Shown: positions 18,581-28,071, counted from the first letter of the stretch. The stretch: 64,000 bases of DNA from Bradyrhizobium huanghuaihaiense (GCF_007830635.1 NZ_VLLA01000004.1:310001-374000); one strand, 5' to 3'. Notes: generated by a model not told the origin, from the letters alone. Numbers and translations are program-made.

Positions 18581-19162
18581 ATGAATGTAGTGCCCCGCGA
18601 TCTCATGACCGAAATCCCCGTTTCGCCCGCCGATTTTCGCGGCGCCATGCGCCACCTCACCGGCGGCGTCAGCGTCATCACCGCCGGGCGGGGCAAGGAC
18701 ATCACCGGCATGACGGTGACCTCGGTGACCTCGCTGTCGGTCGAGCCGCCGACGCTGCTGGTCAGCATCAACCGCGATGCCTCGTCCTTCCCGCTGATCA
18801 AGCGCCACGGCGCCTTCGGCGTGAACATCCTCAACGCTGATCAGCTCGACATTGCCGAGCGCTTTGCCGGCAAGGGCGGGCTGAAGGGCGCCGACCGCTT
18901 TGCCGGCGCCAAATGGGTGACGGCGGTCTCAGGCGTTCCGCTCCTCGTCGGTGCGTTGTCGGTGTTCGACTGCGAGGTCGAGGAGATCGTCGAGCGGCAT
19001 TCGCACGGCATCGTCATCGGCCGTGTCAGGGACGTCAGGAACTCGACGCGCAACGCGGCGCTCGCTTATTGGCACGGCCAGTACGTGGCGGTGGACCAGG
19101 ACGAGGACGCCGCAAGGCTCGCCGATGTCAGCCTTCCCGCGCGCGGCCGGCGCGGCATTTGA
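18581..19162 (+). CDS. Flavin reductase of the HpaC/RutF type, probable SsuD partner
   Basis: 193 residues with the flavin reductase-like split barrel: FRGAMRHLTGGVSVITAG, GMTVTSVTSLSVEPPTLLVS, then FGVNILNADQ and HGIVIGRVRDV. It is not of the flavodoxin-like SsuE family, but occupies the ssuE place at the end of the operon, so it probably reduces FMN for SsuD. A second ATG at 18605 (MTEIPVSP) could be the true start. Confidence 0.88.
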   Translation: MNVVPRDLMTEIPVSPADFRGAMRHLTGGVSVITAGRGKDITGMTVTSVTSLSVEPPTLLVSINRDASSFPLIKRHGAFGVNILNADQLDIAERFAGKGGLKGADRFAGAKWVTAVSGVPLLVGALSVFDCEVEEIVERHSHGIVIGRVRDVRNSTRNAALAYWHGQYVAVDQDEDAARLADVSLPARGRRGI

Positions 19163-19222
19163 TCGCCGCCGGTAGGTGCCGGCTGGCCTTTTCCGCCTCA
19201 TCGCTCTAGAAGCGCTGCTTAA

Positions 19223-19241
19223 GCCGTCCCGCCGGGACGGC
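19223..19241 (+). terminator. Hairpin after the ssu operon, possible terminator
   Basis: Perfect 8-bp stem GCCGTCCC/GGGACGGC with loop GCC. It is not followed by a T-run, so termination would be weak or Rho-assisted. It ends 14 bp before the next small gene, so it could also act in its leader. Confidence 0.35.
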
Positions 19242-19255
19242 ATTGGAGCGGATCG

Positions 19256-19411
19256 ATGAAGCGCGTCGCGACCCTAGCCTTCTACGCCATCGGCGCGCTC
19301 GCGGTCGCCTATCTCGCGCTCTACGCCTACGCGATGTTCTCAGGGCGCCCGATCGTGCCGGGCGATCCCATCCACATCTTCCGCAAGCCCGATGCGCCGA
19401 GTTATTCGTAG
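19256..19411 (+). CDS. Small membrane protein, 51 aa
   Basis: ATG at 19256 after GGAG (19244-19247). One transmembrane helix (ATLAFYAIGALAVAYLALYA) is followed by a short polar tail with GDPIHIFRKPDAPSY. The composition is clearly coding. I do not recognise a named family; similar short membrane proteins occur in Bradyrhizobium. It is too short to suggest a role. Confidence 0.65.
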   Translation: MKRVATLAFYAIGALAVAYLALYAYAMFSGRPIVPGDPIHIFRKPDAPSYS

Positions 19412-19425
19412 AACCCGGCAGGTCT

Positions 19426-19549
19426 CGTAGGGTGGGCAAAGCGACTTGTCCGCCGTAGCTCGAAGAGCGAAGGCGGAAGCGTGCCCACCAGTTCCATCCG
19501 ATGAAGATAATGGTGGGCACGGCGCAAGTGCGCCTTTGCCCACCCTACG
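19426..19549. repeat. Inverted intergenic repeat ending in CTTTGCCCACCCTACG
   Basis: The ends CGTAGGGTGGGCAAAG (19426-19441) and CTTTGCCCACCCTACG (19534-19549) are exact inverted copies. Inside, GTGCCCACCA and TGGTGGGCAC form a second nested pair. This is a many-copy intergenic element type in Bradyrhizobium. It separates the converging small gene and M20 peptidase, so a folded transcript may also stop transcription from both sides. Confidence 0.75.
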
Positions 19550-19559
19550 GCACCTGTGT

Positions 19560-20708
19560 TCACCCCCTTAAAATCGCCAGCGCCAGCGCCTGCGCGCGCG
19601 GCACGATGCTGTCGACCTCGAGATATTCCTCCGGCGTGTGCGCGAGCCCGCCGACCGGGCCGAGGCCGCAGATGGTCGGCGTGCCGACTGCGGCGGTGAA
19701 GCCGGAATCGGCGCAGCCGCCGGAGAACTCGCCTTGCAGCGTGGTGAGGCCCACCTGTCTTGCGGCAGCCTGATAGCCTTCGAACAGCGTCTTCGACTCC
19801 GCGCTCTGCACCACCGGCACGAACTCGCCCTTGATCGTCAGCGTCGCGCTGGTGCCCGGCACGTAGGAGGTTGCAACGATGGTCTCGATCGCGGCCATGA
19901 TCCGCGCGCGATCGGCCGGATCGACATAGCGCAGATCGATCTGGCCTTCGGCGTAAGGCGCAGTGGTGTTGACGGACTGGCCGCCCGAGACGAGACCGAC
20001 ATTGAGCGTGATGCCCTTGTCGAGATCGGTCAGCGCGTGAATCTGGACGATCTTGTGCGCGAGCTCGCCGATCGCGCTGACGCCTGCGGCGAAATTGGCG
20101 CCGGAGTGCGCGGCTTTGCCGGTGATGGCCATGTGCATGAAGATGCCGCCCTTGCGCCCCGTCACGACATTGCCTGTCGGGCGACCCGGCTCGGAGTTGA
20201 ACACGGCGCGCGCGGCCCGTCCCTCGCGCTCGATGATGGGGCGGCAGGCGGGCGAGCCGATCTCCTCGTCGGAGGTGATCAGCACCTTGATCGGGTGTGG
20301 GCTGCCCCCGAACTTGTGGAAGGCTGTCGCCACGAACACGTTCATGACGAGGCCGGACTTCATGTCGGCGACGCCCGGCCCATAGGCGCGGCCGTCTCGA
20401 ATCGTGAACGGGCGCCGCCCGGTTTCGCCCTTGCCGAACACGGTGTCGCGATGGCCCATCAACAGCACCGGCTTCTCGTTGCTGCCGGGCTTTGCCACCT
20501 CGGCATGGATCGCATCGCCGAAAGTGGTGTTGGCCTCGCGCCGGACCGGAATGCCGTGCTCGGCAAAGTGCCGCTCGAACCGCGTACCGACCGCATCGAC
20601 GCCTTCCTTGTCATAGGATCCGGAATCGATGTTCACGACATCGCGCAAGAGATCGATCATCGCCTGCTTCTGCGACGCCAGCCAGTCCGTGATTTGAGCT
20701 TCAGACAT
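19560..20708 (-). CDS. M20-family zinc carboxypeptidase, CPG2-like
   Basis: 382 residues. The zinc ligands are visible: His in LMGHRDTVF, bridging Asp in YGPGVADMKSG, catalytic Glu-Glu in TSDEEIGS and the last His in GGLAHTPEEYLE. The dimerisation domain is inserted in the middle (KGGIFMHMAITGKAAHSGAN). The pattern resembles glutamate carboxypeptidase (CPG2), which removes C-terminal Glu from folates or peptides; there is no signal peptide, so it is cytosolic and the substrate is uncertain. An ATG at 20729 is an alternative start. Confidence 0.88.
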   Translation of the reverse strand: MSEAQITDWLASQKQAMIDLLRDVVNIDSGSYDKEGVDAVGTRFERHFAEHGIPVRREANTTFGDAIHAEVAKPGSNEKPVLLMGHRDTVFGKGETGRRPFTIRDGRAYGPGVADMKSGLVMNVFVATAFHKFGGSPHPIKVLITSDEEIGSPACRPIIEREGRAARAVFNSEPGRPTGNVVTGRKGGIFMHMAITGKAAHSGANFAAGVSAIGELAHKIVQIHALTDLDKGITLNVGLVSGGQSVNTTAPYAEGQIDLRYVDPADRARIMAAIETIVATSYVPGTSATLTIKGEFVPVVQSAESKTLFEGYQAAARQVGLTTLQGEFSGGCADSGFTAAVGTPTICGLGPVGGLAHTPEEYLEVDSIVPRAQALALAILRG

Positions 20709-20815
20709 ATGTACCCTCGTGGTTCTCACGCAGGGTTATAGGACCTTGTGCGGGCGTAACATAGTCGCCGGATGCGGTGCGGCTATGTGTTCGGTGCTCC
20801 ATAACGGCCGCCGGC

Positions 20816-22066
20816 CTAGCGGCTTGGCTGCGCCATTGCCTCCACACCGCGAAGCTGCGTCGCGACGGTCAGCGCACCGATCTTTCGGCCCATGTCCTTG
20901 CCGACTTCGGTCGAGAAGCGGTAGTGAAAGCCGGCCCAGATGCGCGCATTGGAGACTTCGTCGCTATAGTCCTGCAGCCGCGACCATTTGCGCGTGACCC
21001 CGGGTGCCGTCGGGCTGGTCAGGGAGAACTCGCCAAAATCTCCGACCACGGTCTGGAGCACGGTCGAAATCGCGGCCGAGACGATGCAGTGCGCGCAGGG
21101 ATATTCCGGATGCATCGGCGTGTCCCCGAGCGGCAGCCAGGAGGCATCGCGAGGCGTCGCGGCATTCGACGTCAGATCGGCGTTGCGGATGGCCGTGATC
21201 GGGCGCCAGAAATTGTAGTGATACTTGGCGTCGAACACGGCGACGATGGCATCGTTGCCGGTGATCGACGTCAGCGCGAACAGGCGAGCGCAGTCGACGA
21301 GATCCATTCCCTTGGCCGAAGCGGCCTGCCTCACGATCGGGTTGTAGGTGCGGGCACCGACAAAGAACCAGAATCGACCGATCGTCGTTTGCTCGGGCGT
21401 CCGGGTCGCGCTGCCTCGGCCGCCGACCTCGCGGATTTCGTTCACGTCCCTGGTCCAGACCTCTGAATCGAGCGCGGGCGGCGGTCCGGGGCGGAACTGC
21501 GATCCCGACGTCATGACCCAGGGCGTTGTCGCACCCGTGGTCGAGAAAAGCGGGACCACGGTTGGGACATAGGCGCCCGGCGTGGTCAGGGGCCGGTACG
21601 TTTCCACGGCGGCGCTGCCATCGGTAGCGCGAAGCTGGATGATCTGCACTGCCGCCTCTTTCCCGAGGGTGATGCCGGCGGTCTTGGACTCGCCATCGGC
21701 AATCGGCGCCAGCGCGTTCGTCAGTGTCGCATCCAGGTCTGGCTTGAGGTCCGGATAGATCGACAGCAGCACATCGTGCGCCGCAACTGCGGCTGCAGCT
21801 TCTCGCGACGTCGAACGATCTGCCGACAACGAGATCTTGTATGGCGCATAGCGGTGCTCAATCGCGTTGACCGCCTCGAACATTGCAACGTGCATCAAGG
21901 ACAAGGCGCGGCTGTGCGGCGCCGGAGGAATCTGTTTCTCGGCCGCAATCGCGTCGGCCTTTGCATTCCAGTCCATGATCATATCGGCGCGCGCCAGCGG
22001 CGCCGAGGCTGTGATCAGCGTTGCAATCAGCGACAGGCGGGAGATCGTCCACAAAGGGTATTTCAT
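20816..22066 (-). CDS. Exported vanadium-haloperoxidase-like PAP2 superfamily protein
   Basis: 416 residues with a signal peptide (MKYPLWTISRLSLIATLITA). The vanadate/phosphate pocket is present: KYHYNFWRP (K-x6-RP), YPCAHCIVSAA in place of the PSGH motif, and ARIWAGFHYRFS (R-x5-H). It could be a periplasmic acid phosphatase or haloperoxidase; the Pro-Cys-Ala-His variant leaves the reaction open. AAGGGCAAG precedes the chosen ATG. A longer frame to 22195 adds no signal peptide and is rejected. Confidence 0.85.
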   Translation of the reverse strand: MKYPLWTISRLSLIATLITASAPLARADMIMDWNAKADAIAAEKQIPPAPHSRALSLMHVAMFEAVNAIEHRYAPYKISLSADRSTSREAAAAVAAHDVLLSIYPDLKPDLDATLTNALAPIADGESKTAGITLGKEAAVQIIQLRATDGSAAVETYRPLTTPGAYVPTVVPLFSTTGATTPWVMTSGSQFRPGPPPALDSEVWTRDVNEIREVGGRGSATRTPEQTTIGRFWFFVGARTYNPIVRQAASAKGMDLVDCARLFALTSITGNDAIVAVFDAKYHYNFWRPITAIRNADLTSNAATPRDASWLPLGDTPMHPEYPCAHCIVSAAISTVLQTVVGDFGEFSLTSPTAPGVTRKWSRLQDYSDEVSNARIWAGFHYRFSTEVGKDMGRKIGALTVATQLRGVEAMAQPSR

Positions 22067-22396
22067 GACTTGCCCTTTCGATTTGAAGGCCTTTCGCGAA
22101 GGCGGACGCGGCATCTCACTCCAGAATTCTACCGATCCTGATGCGCATCGATAGTGAACTGCTTCACTCGCGGCGGCACGATAGTCGCGCTCCAAATGGG
22201 TAGGCTTGGCTGACCGTTCGCGCAGTATTGCTGAGTCAGTTACAATCGGCGCAAGCTGCCGGTTGGACGTGCCGAGGTCCGCAGCTCTATCTTCAAGGCA
22301 GCTCGCATGCTGTCGGCAGGCCGTGCCTTGCTCTCGCTCGGAGGGCTCTTTCCAAAATTACAGGTGTTGTCGCTCTAACTTCGACGGAGAGAAACC

Positions 22397-22729
22397 ATGC
22401 CGCTGTTCATCTCGTACGTCTCATACTCAAACGCGGGCATCAAGGGGATGGTCGACAAGCCGATCGATCGTACCTCAGTCATCGGTGCGCTGGTCGAAAA
22501 AGCCGGCGGAAAGCTCCAGGGAGCTTTCATGACGACCGGTCAGCACGACGCAGTGCTCGTCACGGAGTTTCCCGACGGCTCCGATGCTATTGCGATTGGA
22601 ATGGTTGCCGCCGCCAGTGGCGCCGTCTCCAAGATCGAAACCGTGCGCGCCTGGAAGATGGGGGAATTCAAGAGCATCGCGGAAAAGGCCGCGAAGCTCG
22701 CAAGCTCCTACGTCCCGCCGGGCAAATAG
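22397..22729 (+). CDS. GYD-domain protein, 110 aa
   Basis: Ferredoxin-like small domain of the GYD family: MPLFISYVSYSNAGIKGMVD, KLQGAFMTTGQHDAVLVTEF and the C-terminal VRAWKMGEFKSI. GGAGAG precedes the ATG. Family members are of unknown function, perhaps small-molecule binding. It stands alone between divergent genes. Confidence 0.85.
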   Translation: MPLFISYVSYSNAGIKGMVDKPIDRTSVIGALVEKAGGKLQGAFMTTGQHDAVLVTEFPDGSDAIAIGMVAAASGAVSKIETVRAWKMGEFKSIAEKAAKLASSYVPPGK

Positions 22730-22814
22730 TTCGGACAGATCGCGACATGATCGGGCCCGGAACGCTTGCGGCGCTCCGGGCCTTTGTGCAGACGTCGAGC
22801 TTGAAGATCAGGGC

Positions 22815-24197
22815 TCACCCCATCATCGGCACGCGCGGATATTCGCCCGGCGTGCCCGCGGGCGGGATCGGGATGCCGCCGTCGGCGTATTCGTTGAGCT
22901 TGTTGCGCAGCGTGCGGATGGAGATGCCGAGGATGTTGGCGGCATGGGTGCGGTTGCCGAGGCAGTGCTTCAGCGTCTCCAGGATCAGATCGCGCTCGAC
23001 GTCGGCGACGGTGCGCCCCACAAGCGCGCGCGTCACCTGCTCGGCGGCCATGGTCGCGTGCGCCACGGCCGGCGCGGTCTTGGCGAGATCGAGGCGATCG
23101 CCGTCCGGGGTGATGATCGCGTCGGGGCCGATCTCGTCGCCCTGCGCCATCAGCACGGCGCGGTGCATGGTGTTTTCGAGCTCGCGGACGTTGCCCTGCC
23201 AGCGGTTGGTGGAGAGCACGCGGCGCGCCTCCGCCGAGAGCGGGCGCATCGGCACGCCGTTGGCCTCGGCATATTTCTTCACGAAGTGCTGGGCGAGCTC
23301 GAGGATGTCGGCGGGACGCTCGCGCAGCGGCGGAATCTTCAAGTTCACGACGTTGAGGCGGAACAGCAAGTCCTCGCGGAACGTGCCCTCACGCACGGCC
23401 TCAGCCAGGTTGCGGTTCGAGGTCGCGATGATGCGGATGTCCACTGGAACCGGCTTGGTGCCGCCGACGCGGTCGATCACGCGCTCCTGGATGGCGCGCA
23501 GAAGCTTCGATTGCAGGCGGACGTCCATCTCGGAGATTTCGTCCAGCAGCAGCGTGCCGCCGGTCGCCTCTTCGAACTTGCCGATGCGGCGGGCAACGGC
23601 ACCGGTGAAGGCGCCCTTCTCGTGGCCGAACAGCTCGGACTCCAGGAGATGCTCGGGGATCGCGGCGCAATTGATCGAGATGAACGGACGCTTGGCGCGG
23701 GCCGAGCGGCTGTGGACGTAGCGCGCCAGCACTTCCTTGCCCGTGCCGGACTCGCCGGTGATCATCACCGAGGCGTCGGAGCCAGCGATCTGCTGCGCGA
23801 GCTTGATCACCTTCGCCATCGCCTCGTCGCGATAGACCAGCTCGCGGGAATCGTTGGCGACGGCGGCCAGAACCGCGGCGATCAGCTCTGGATCCGGCGG
23901 CAGCGGGATGTATTCCTTGGCGCCGGCGTGGATCGCGGCGACTGCGGCGCGGGCGTCGTTGGTGATGCCGCAGGCGACGATCGGAGCGTGGATGTGCTCG
24001 GCTTCCAGCCGCATCACGAGGTCGCGGATGTCGAGGGCGACATCGACCAGCAGCAGGTCGGCGCCCTTGCCGCCGCGCAGCACGCGCATCGCCTGCTCGT
24101 GATCCTCGGCGTGGGTCACGGTCGCACCGTTCTCCATCGCGATCTTGGTGGCGGTGGTGAGCTGCCCCTTCAATGTGCCAACGATGAGAAGCCGCAT
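22815..24197 (-). CDS. flbD: FlbD, sigma-54-dependent flagellar transcription activator
   Basis: 460 residues. The N-terminal receiver-like domain (1-120; MRLLIVGTLKGQLTTATKIA) keeps Asp52 but lacks the acidic pocket residues, as in Caulobacter FlbD. The AAA+ core has Walker A GESGTGKE, the sigma-54-contacting GAFTGA loop and the GGTLLLDEISEMD Walker B. A Fis-type helix-turn-helix closes the protein (THAANILGISIRTLRNKL). It is last gene of fliF-fliG-fliH-fliN-flbD and should activate late flagellar promoters such as that before fliK. The FliX partner is not in this window. Confidence 0.93.
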   Translation of the reverse strand: MRLLIVGTLKGQLTTATKIAMENGATVTHAEDHEQAMRVLRGGKGADLLLVDVALDIRDLVMRLEAEHIHAPIVACGITNDARAAVAAIHAGAKEYIPLPPDPELIAAVLAAVANDSRELVYRDEAMAKVIKLAQQIAGSDASVMITGESGTGKEVLARYVHSRSARAKRPFISINCAAIPEHLLESELFGHEKGAFTGAVARRIGKFEEATGGTLLLDEISEMDVRLQSKLLRAIQERVIDRVGGTKPVPVDIRIIATSNRNLAEAVREGTFREDLLFRLNVVNLKIPPLRERPADILELAQHFVKKYAEANGVPMRPLSAEARRVLSTNRWQGNVRELENTMHRAVLMAQGDEIGPDAIITPDGDRLDLAKTAPAVAHATMAAEQVTRALVGRTVADVERDLILETLKHCLGNRTHAANILGISIRTLRNKLNEYADGGIPIPPAGTPGEYPRVPMMG

Positions 24198-24236
24198 GTC
24201 AGTCTCCTGTCCGTCTGGTCGCGCTATTGCGCGTCA

Positions 24237-24587
24237 TCACGTGCGTTCGGTCTTGATGATTTCGGTCATGGTCACGCCGAGCTTGTCCTCGACCAGGACG
24301 ACTTCGCCGCGGGCGACCAGCTTGTTGTTGACGTAGATGTCGATGGCCTCGCCGACGCGGCGGTCGAGCTCGAGCACGGTGCCGGGTCCGAGCTTCAATA
24401 GCTCGCTGACGTCCATCTTGGAGCGGCCGAGCACGGCCGAGACCTGCACCGGTACGTCGAACACGGCTTCGAGGTCGGCGGCGGCGCGCGCCGCATATTC
24501 ATCCTCGTTGTAGCCGACATCGGTGCCGGCAGGCGGCATCGGGCCGTTGAGATCGGGCAGCGGGACCTGTCCGTCGGTGTCGCTCAT
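24237..24587 (-). CDS. fliN: FliN, flagellar motor switch C-ring protein
   Basis: 116 residues. The C-terminal SpoA domain has VPVQVSAVLGRSKMDVSELL, LGPGTVLELDRRVGEAIDIY and VARGEVVLVEDKLGVTMTEI, diagnostic for FliN. The first 35 residues are a Pro/Asp-rich leader, typical of alphaproteobacterial FliN. It lies 3 bp downstream of the fliH-like gene. Confidence 0.95.
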   Translation of the reverse strand: MSDTDGQVPLPDLNGPMPPAGTDVGYNEDEYAARAAADLEAVFDVPVQVSAVLGRSKMDVSELLKLGPGTVLELDRRVGEAIDIYVNNKLVARGEVVLVEDKLGVTMTEIIKTERT

Positions 24588-24590
24588 GGC

Positions 24591-25214
24591 TTAGCTCCCC
24601 CTCCGGGACGCGATATAGCGTCCGACCATGTCGTCGATTTTGGCCGCGATGGCGCCGCGCTCCAGCACGACACCGCCGTCGGCCCATTCGATCCGGCAGT
24701 CGCCGGTGGCAATTTCCGGCTCGGCCAGGATCACCAGCCGGCCTTCGAAGCCGCTCTGCTTGGCGAGCCGCTCGATCTTCTCGCGCGCGCTGTCGTAGAG
24801 CGAATCGTTGATGCGGACGACGAGATGCGGCGTCGCGACCAGATGCGAGAAGCAGTCCTTGACCAGCGCGACGATCTCGCCGAGCGGCTCGGCGGCGACG
24901 AGGTCGGCGCACAGCTTGCGCGCCACTGCGACCGCGACGTCGACCGCCTCGGTCTCCATCTTGGATTCGATGTTGCCGATGCCGGATGCGATGCCCCGGA
25001 TCGCGATGTTGATCTCCTCCATGGCGAGCGCGACGCGGCGGTCGCTCTCGGCCTTGGCCTCGCGCTGGCCGGCGGCAAAACCGTCCTGATAGGCGCGCGC
25101 CTCGGCTTCCGCGATCTTCTGGGCGATCTCGGCGGCGGTCGCAGGCTTCTCGCGCGTCGTCCGCTCGGGCGCCGCGAAATCGGTATCGAACAGGAATTTT
25201 GCCGGAGCGGCCAT
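24591..25214 (-). CDS. fliH: FliH/FlbE, flagellar export ATPase regulator
   Basis: 207 residues. An Ala/Glu-rich coiled region (AQKIAEAEARAYQDGFAAGQ, matching the FliH AxxxGxxxG pattern) leads to a C-terminal domain with EIVALVKDCFSHLVATPHLV and WADGGVVLERGAI, as in FliH/SctL. In Caulobacter the equivalent gene is called flbE. Its start overlaps the fliG stop by one base. It connects the export ATPase with the C-ring. Confidence 0.85.
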   Translation of the reverse strand: MAAPAKFLFDTDFAAPERTTREKPATAAEIAQKIAEAEARAYQDGFAAGQREAKAESDRRVALAMEEINIAIRGIASGIGNIESKMETEAVDVAVAVARKLCADLVAAEPLGEIVALVKDCFSHLVATPHLVVRINDSLYDSAREKIERLAKQSGFEGRLVILAEPEIATGDCRIEWADGGVVLERGAIAAKIDDMVGRYIASRRGS

Positions 25215-26302
25215 CAGTACACCAGCTCGTCGTCGGCGCGGTTCTTGGTCAGCATGATCTCGCCCTTGGCGGCGAGGTCCTTGGCGAGGTTGACCAGCAG
25301 CGCCTGGGCCTCGTCGACGTCGCGCAGGCGGACCGGGCCCATTGCCGCCATGTCGTCCTGGAGCATCTTGGCCGCGCGCGAGGACATGTTGCCGAAGAAG
25401 AAGTTGCGGACGTCTTCGTTGGCGCTCTTGAGTGCGACGCCGAGCTTGTCCTTGTCGACGTTGCGCATCAAAGTCTGGGCCGAGCCGGAATCCAGCTTCA
25501 CGAGGTCGTCGAAGGTGAACATCAGTGCCTTGATGCGCTCGGCCGATTCCCGGTTCTCCTCTTCCAGCGAGGTGATGAAGCGGGTTTCGGTCTGGCGGTC
25601 GAAATTGTTGAAGATCTCGGCCATCACCTCGTGGGCGTCGCGCCGGCGGGTCTGCGACAGGTTGGACATGAACTCGGTGCGCAGCGTCTTCTCCACGCTC
25701 TCAATCACCTCCTTCTGCACCGCCTCCATCTTCAGCATGCGGTTGACGACGTCGAGTGCGAGTTCCTCGGGGAAGATGCCGAGCACGCGGGCGGCGTGCT
25801 CCGGCTTCAGCTTCGACAGTACCACCGCGATGGTCTGCGGATATTCGTTCTTCAGATAATTGGCGAGGACCTCTTCCTGCACGTTGGAGAGCTTCTCCCA
25901 CATGTTGCGCCCCGCGGGGCCGCGGATCTCGTCCATGATGCCGTTGACGCGCTCGGGCGCCAGATATTGCTGGAGCAGCCGCTCGGTGGCGTCGAAATTG
26001 CCCATCAGCGCGCCGGAGGCCGACATGCGCGAGACGAACTCGAGCAGCATGTCCTCGACGGTGTCGACCTCAACGGTGCCGAGCGTCGACATCTCCAGCG
26101 AGAGCTGTCGCACCTCGTCGTCGTCGAGCAGCGACCAGATCTTGCCGCCATATTGCTCGCCGAGCGCCAGCATCAGGATCGCGGCGCGCTTCGGTCCCGC
26201 CACCGTTTCGGCCTTGCCCGTGCGGCTGCCGGCACGCTGGCCGAGCGTGGAGATCACGCTGGTGATGTCGTTGGAGTTGGCGTTTTGCAAGGAGGCGGCC
26301 AT
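25214..26302 (-). CDS. fliG: FliG, flagellar motor switch protein
   Basis: 362 residues. The N-domain has [20 protein letters not shown], the middle domain [20 protein letters not shown] with the EHPQ-like EYPQ motif, and the C-domain [19 protein letters not shown] and [20 protein letters not shown], including the charged residues that contact the stator. It lies 29 bp after fliF. It sets rotor torque and direction. Confidence 0.96.
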   Translation of the reverse strand: MAASLQNANSNDITSVISTLGQRAGSRTGKAETVAGPKRAAILMLALGEQYGGKIWSLLDDDEVRQLSLEMSTLGTVEVDTVEDMLLEFVSRMSASGALMGNFDATERLLQQYLAPERVNGIMDEIRGPAGRNMWEKLSNVQEEVLANYLKNEYPQTIAVVLSKLKPEHAARVLGIFPEELALDVVNRMLKMEAVQKEVIESVEKTLRTEFMSNLSQTRRRDAHEVMAEIFNNFDRQTETRFITSLEEENRESAERIKALMFTFDDLVKLDSGSAQTLMRNVDKDKLGVALKSANEDVRNFFFGNMSSRAAKMLQDDMAAMGPVRLRDVDEAQALLVNLAKDLAAKGEIMLTKNRADDELVY

Positions 26303-26331
26303 GTCAGATCACTTCTTGATTCACTTGGCGG

Positions 26332-27942
26332 TTACTTGGTTGGCTCGGTGAGCCACTGGCGGATGATGGCGACGGTTTCGTTGGGGTTGCGCTCGGCGAG
26401 CTCGCCGACGCGATGAACGGACTGGGCGTGGACCTGGCCCTGGATGGTAGCGACGTCAATCGCGCTGGCGGCGCCGCCCGGCAGGAGCGCAGGGCCGGCG
26501 GGCGCTGCCTCTTCCGAGGCGGCGGGGCCGGAGAGGACGCCGGTGATGGCCGCGGCGACCTCGTCGGAGGCGAGGATGCGCTTGACCAGCGGGCGGATCA
26601 CCATGAACATCACGACGAGGCCGAGCAGCATCATCACGCCGAGCTCGAAGAAGTACATGACGTCGTCCTTGGTGAACTGCAGCATGCCGAGGAAGCCTGA
26701 GGGTTCACCGATCGGTGCGGTGGAGGGGGCGTCGGCGAAGCGCAAATTGACGACCTCGACCTGGTCGCCACGCTTCTGGTCGAAGCCGATCGCCGAACGC
26801 ACCAGGGTGGCGATGCGGTCGAGCTGCTCCTTGGTGCGGTCCGTGTAGGCGAGCTCGCCCTTGTCGTTCTTGGTGTAGATGCCGTCGACCAGCACCGCGA
26901 CCGAGATGCGGTTGACCCGGCCGGCCTCGGTCACCTCGGTCTTGGTGGTGCGGGAGATCTCGTAATTGTTGGTCTCCTCGGTCTTCTTGCTCTGGTCCTT
27001 GGCCGCGACGCCGTTGTTCTGCTGGTTGCCGGGCAGCTCGTTGTTGACGGTGACCTGGCCGTTGTTGTCGGCGGTCATGCTGCTTTCTTCGCGGGTCTGG
27101 CTCGAGCGCAGCACGCGGCCCTCGGGGTCGAACTTGTCCGAGGTCTGGGTGATCTTGTTGAAGTCGAAATCGGCGGAGAGCTGGACGCGGGCGCGGCCCG
27201 AGCCGACCACCGAGGAGACGATGTCCTCGACCTGCTTGCGCATCCGCTTCTCGAAGGCGGTGCGGCGTTCGTCGCCGAGCGCCTGCTCCGGATCGGTCTG
27301 GGCGCCGTCGGCGAGCAGCTGGCCGGCCTCGTCGACGATCGAGACGCGCTGCGGCTTCAGCCCGTTGACGGCGGAGGCGACGAGGTGGCGGATGGCGCGG
27401 ATCTGCTGGGCTTCGAGCGAGCCGCGCACGCGGACCACGATCGAGGCCGACGGCTCCGGCGCCTCGCGGGCGAACAGCGGGCGCTCCGGCAGCACGAGGT
27501 GGACGCGGGCGGCCTGGATGCGGTCGATGGCGCGGATGGTGCGGGCGAGCTCGCCTTCCAGCGCGCGCAGATGATTGATGTTCTGGACGAAGGAGGTGGT
27601 GCCGAGCGCGTCCGACTTGTCGAACACCTCGTAGCCGACGCCGCCGCCCTTGGGCAGGCCGCCCTCGGCGAGCTTCATCCGCAGGCGCGTGACCTTGTCC
27701 TTGGGCACCATGATGATGGAGCCCTCATTGCGGATCTCGAACTGGATGCCCTGGCGTTCGAGGTCCTTGATAATACTGGAGGAATCTTCGACGCTGAGGT
27801 CCGTGAACAGCGTCGTCATCTGCGGCGTCGTGACCCGCATGATGACGAACGCGAAGAAGCCGATGAGCGCGGCGGTGACCGCGATCATCGCCCCGAACCG
27901 GGCGGCACCGATACTTTTTAAGAAGTCCGCAAGACCTTGCAA
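26332..27942 (-). CDS. fliF: FliF, flagellar MS-ring protein
   Basis: 536 residues from a TTG start (giving MQGLADFLKSIGAARFGAM), preferred over an upstream TTG at 27990 because it matches the family N-terminus. TM1 is about residues 15-35; the YscJ/FliF ring modules follow with EGGLPKGGGVGYEVFD, LEGELARTIRAIDRIQAARV and VHLVLPERPLFAREA. TM2 lies near residues 435-455 (YFFELGVMMLLGLVVMFMVI). The C-terminal tail that binds FliG ends in ETVAIIRQWL. First gene of the early flagellar operon. Confidence 0.95.
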   Translation of the reverse strand: MQGLADFLKSIGAARFGAMIAVTAALIGFFAFVIMRVTTPQMTTLFTDLSVEDSSSIIKDLERQGIQFEIRNEGSIIMVPKDKVTRLRMKLAEGGLPKGGGVGYEVFDKSDALGTTSFVQNINHLRALEGELARTIRAIDRIQAARVHLVLPERPLFAREAPEPSASIVVRVRGSLEAQQIRAIRHLVASAVNGLKPQRVSIVDEAGQLLADGAQTDPEQALGDERRTAFEKRMRKQVEDIVSSVVGSGRARVQLSADFDFNKITQTSDKFDPEGRVLRSSQTREESSMTADNNGQVTVNNELPGNQQNNGVAAKDQSKKTEETNNYEISRTTKTEVTEAGRVNRISVAVLVDGIYTKNDKGELAYTDRTKEQLDRIATLVRSAIGFDQKRGDQVEVVNLRFADAPSTAPIGEPSGFLGMLQFTKDDVMYFFELGVMMLLGLVVMFMVIRPLVKRILASDEVAAAITGVLSGPAASEEAAPAGPALLPGGAASAIDVATIQGQVHAQSVHRVGELAERNPNETVAIIRQWLTEPTK

Positions 27943-28017
27943 GCAACCGCCCCGAAGCTTCGATCCGCTACCGAGCGGCCGACTGGGCAATTATTGCCTA
28001 GGGGATGGTTTCGATAT

Positions 28018-28034
28018 GGTTAACGAAGGTTAAG
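28018..28034 (-). promoter_or_regulatory. Tandem GGTTAA repeats before fliF, possible CtrA site
   Basis: GGTTAACGAAGGTTAAG holds two TTAA cores with a 10-bp period, about 76-90 bp upstream of the fliF start. CtrA boxes are TTAA-N7-TTAA (11-bp period), so this is one base short. In Caulobacter the fliF operon is CtrA-controlled, and the CtrA inhibitor gene sciP is right next door here, which makes the site worth noting. Confidence 0.35.
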
Positions 28035-28071
28035 AGGTCGGACAAAAGTCGCCCCAAAAGCAAACATGAAA

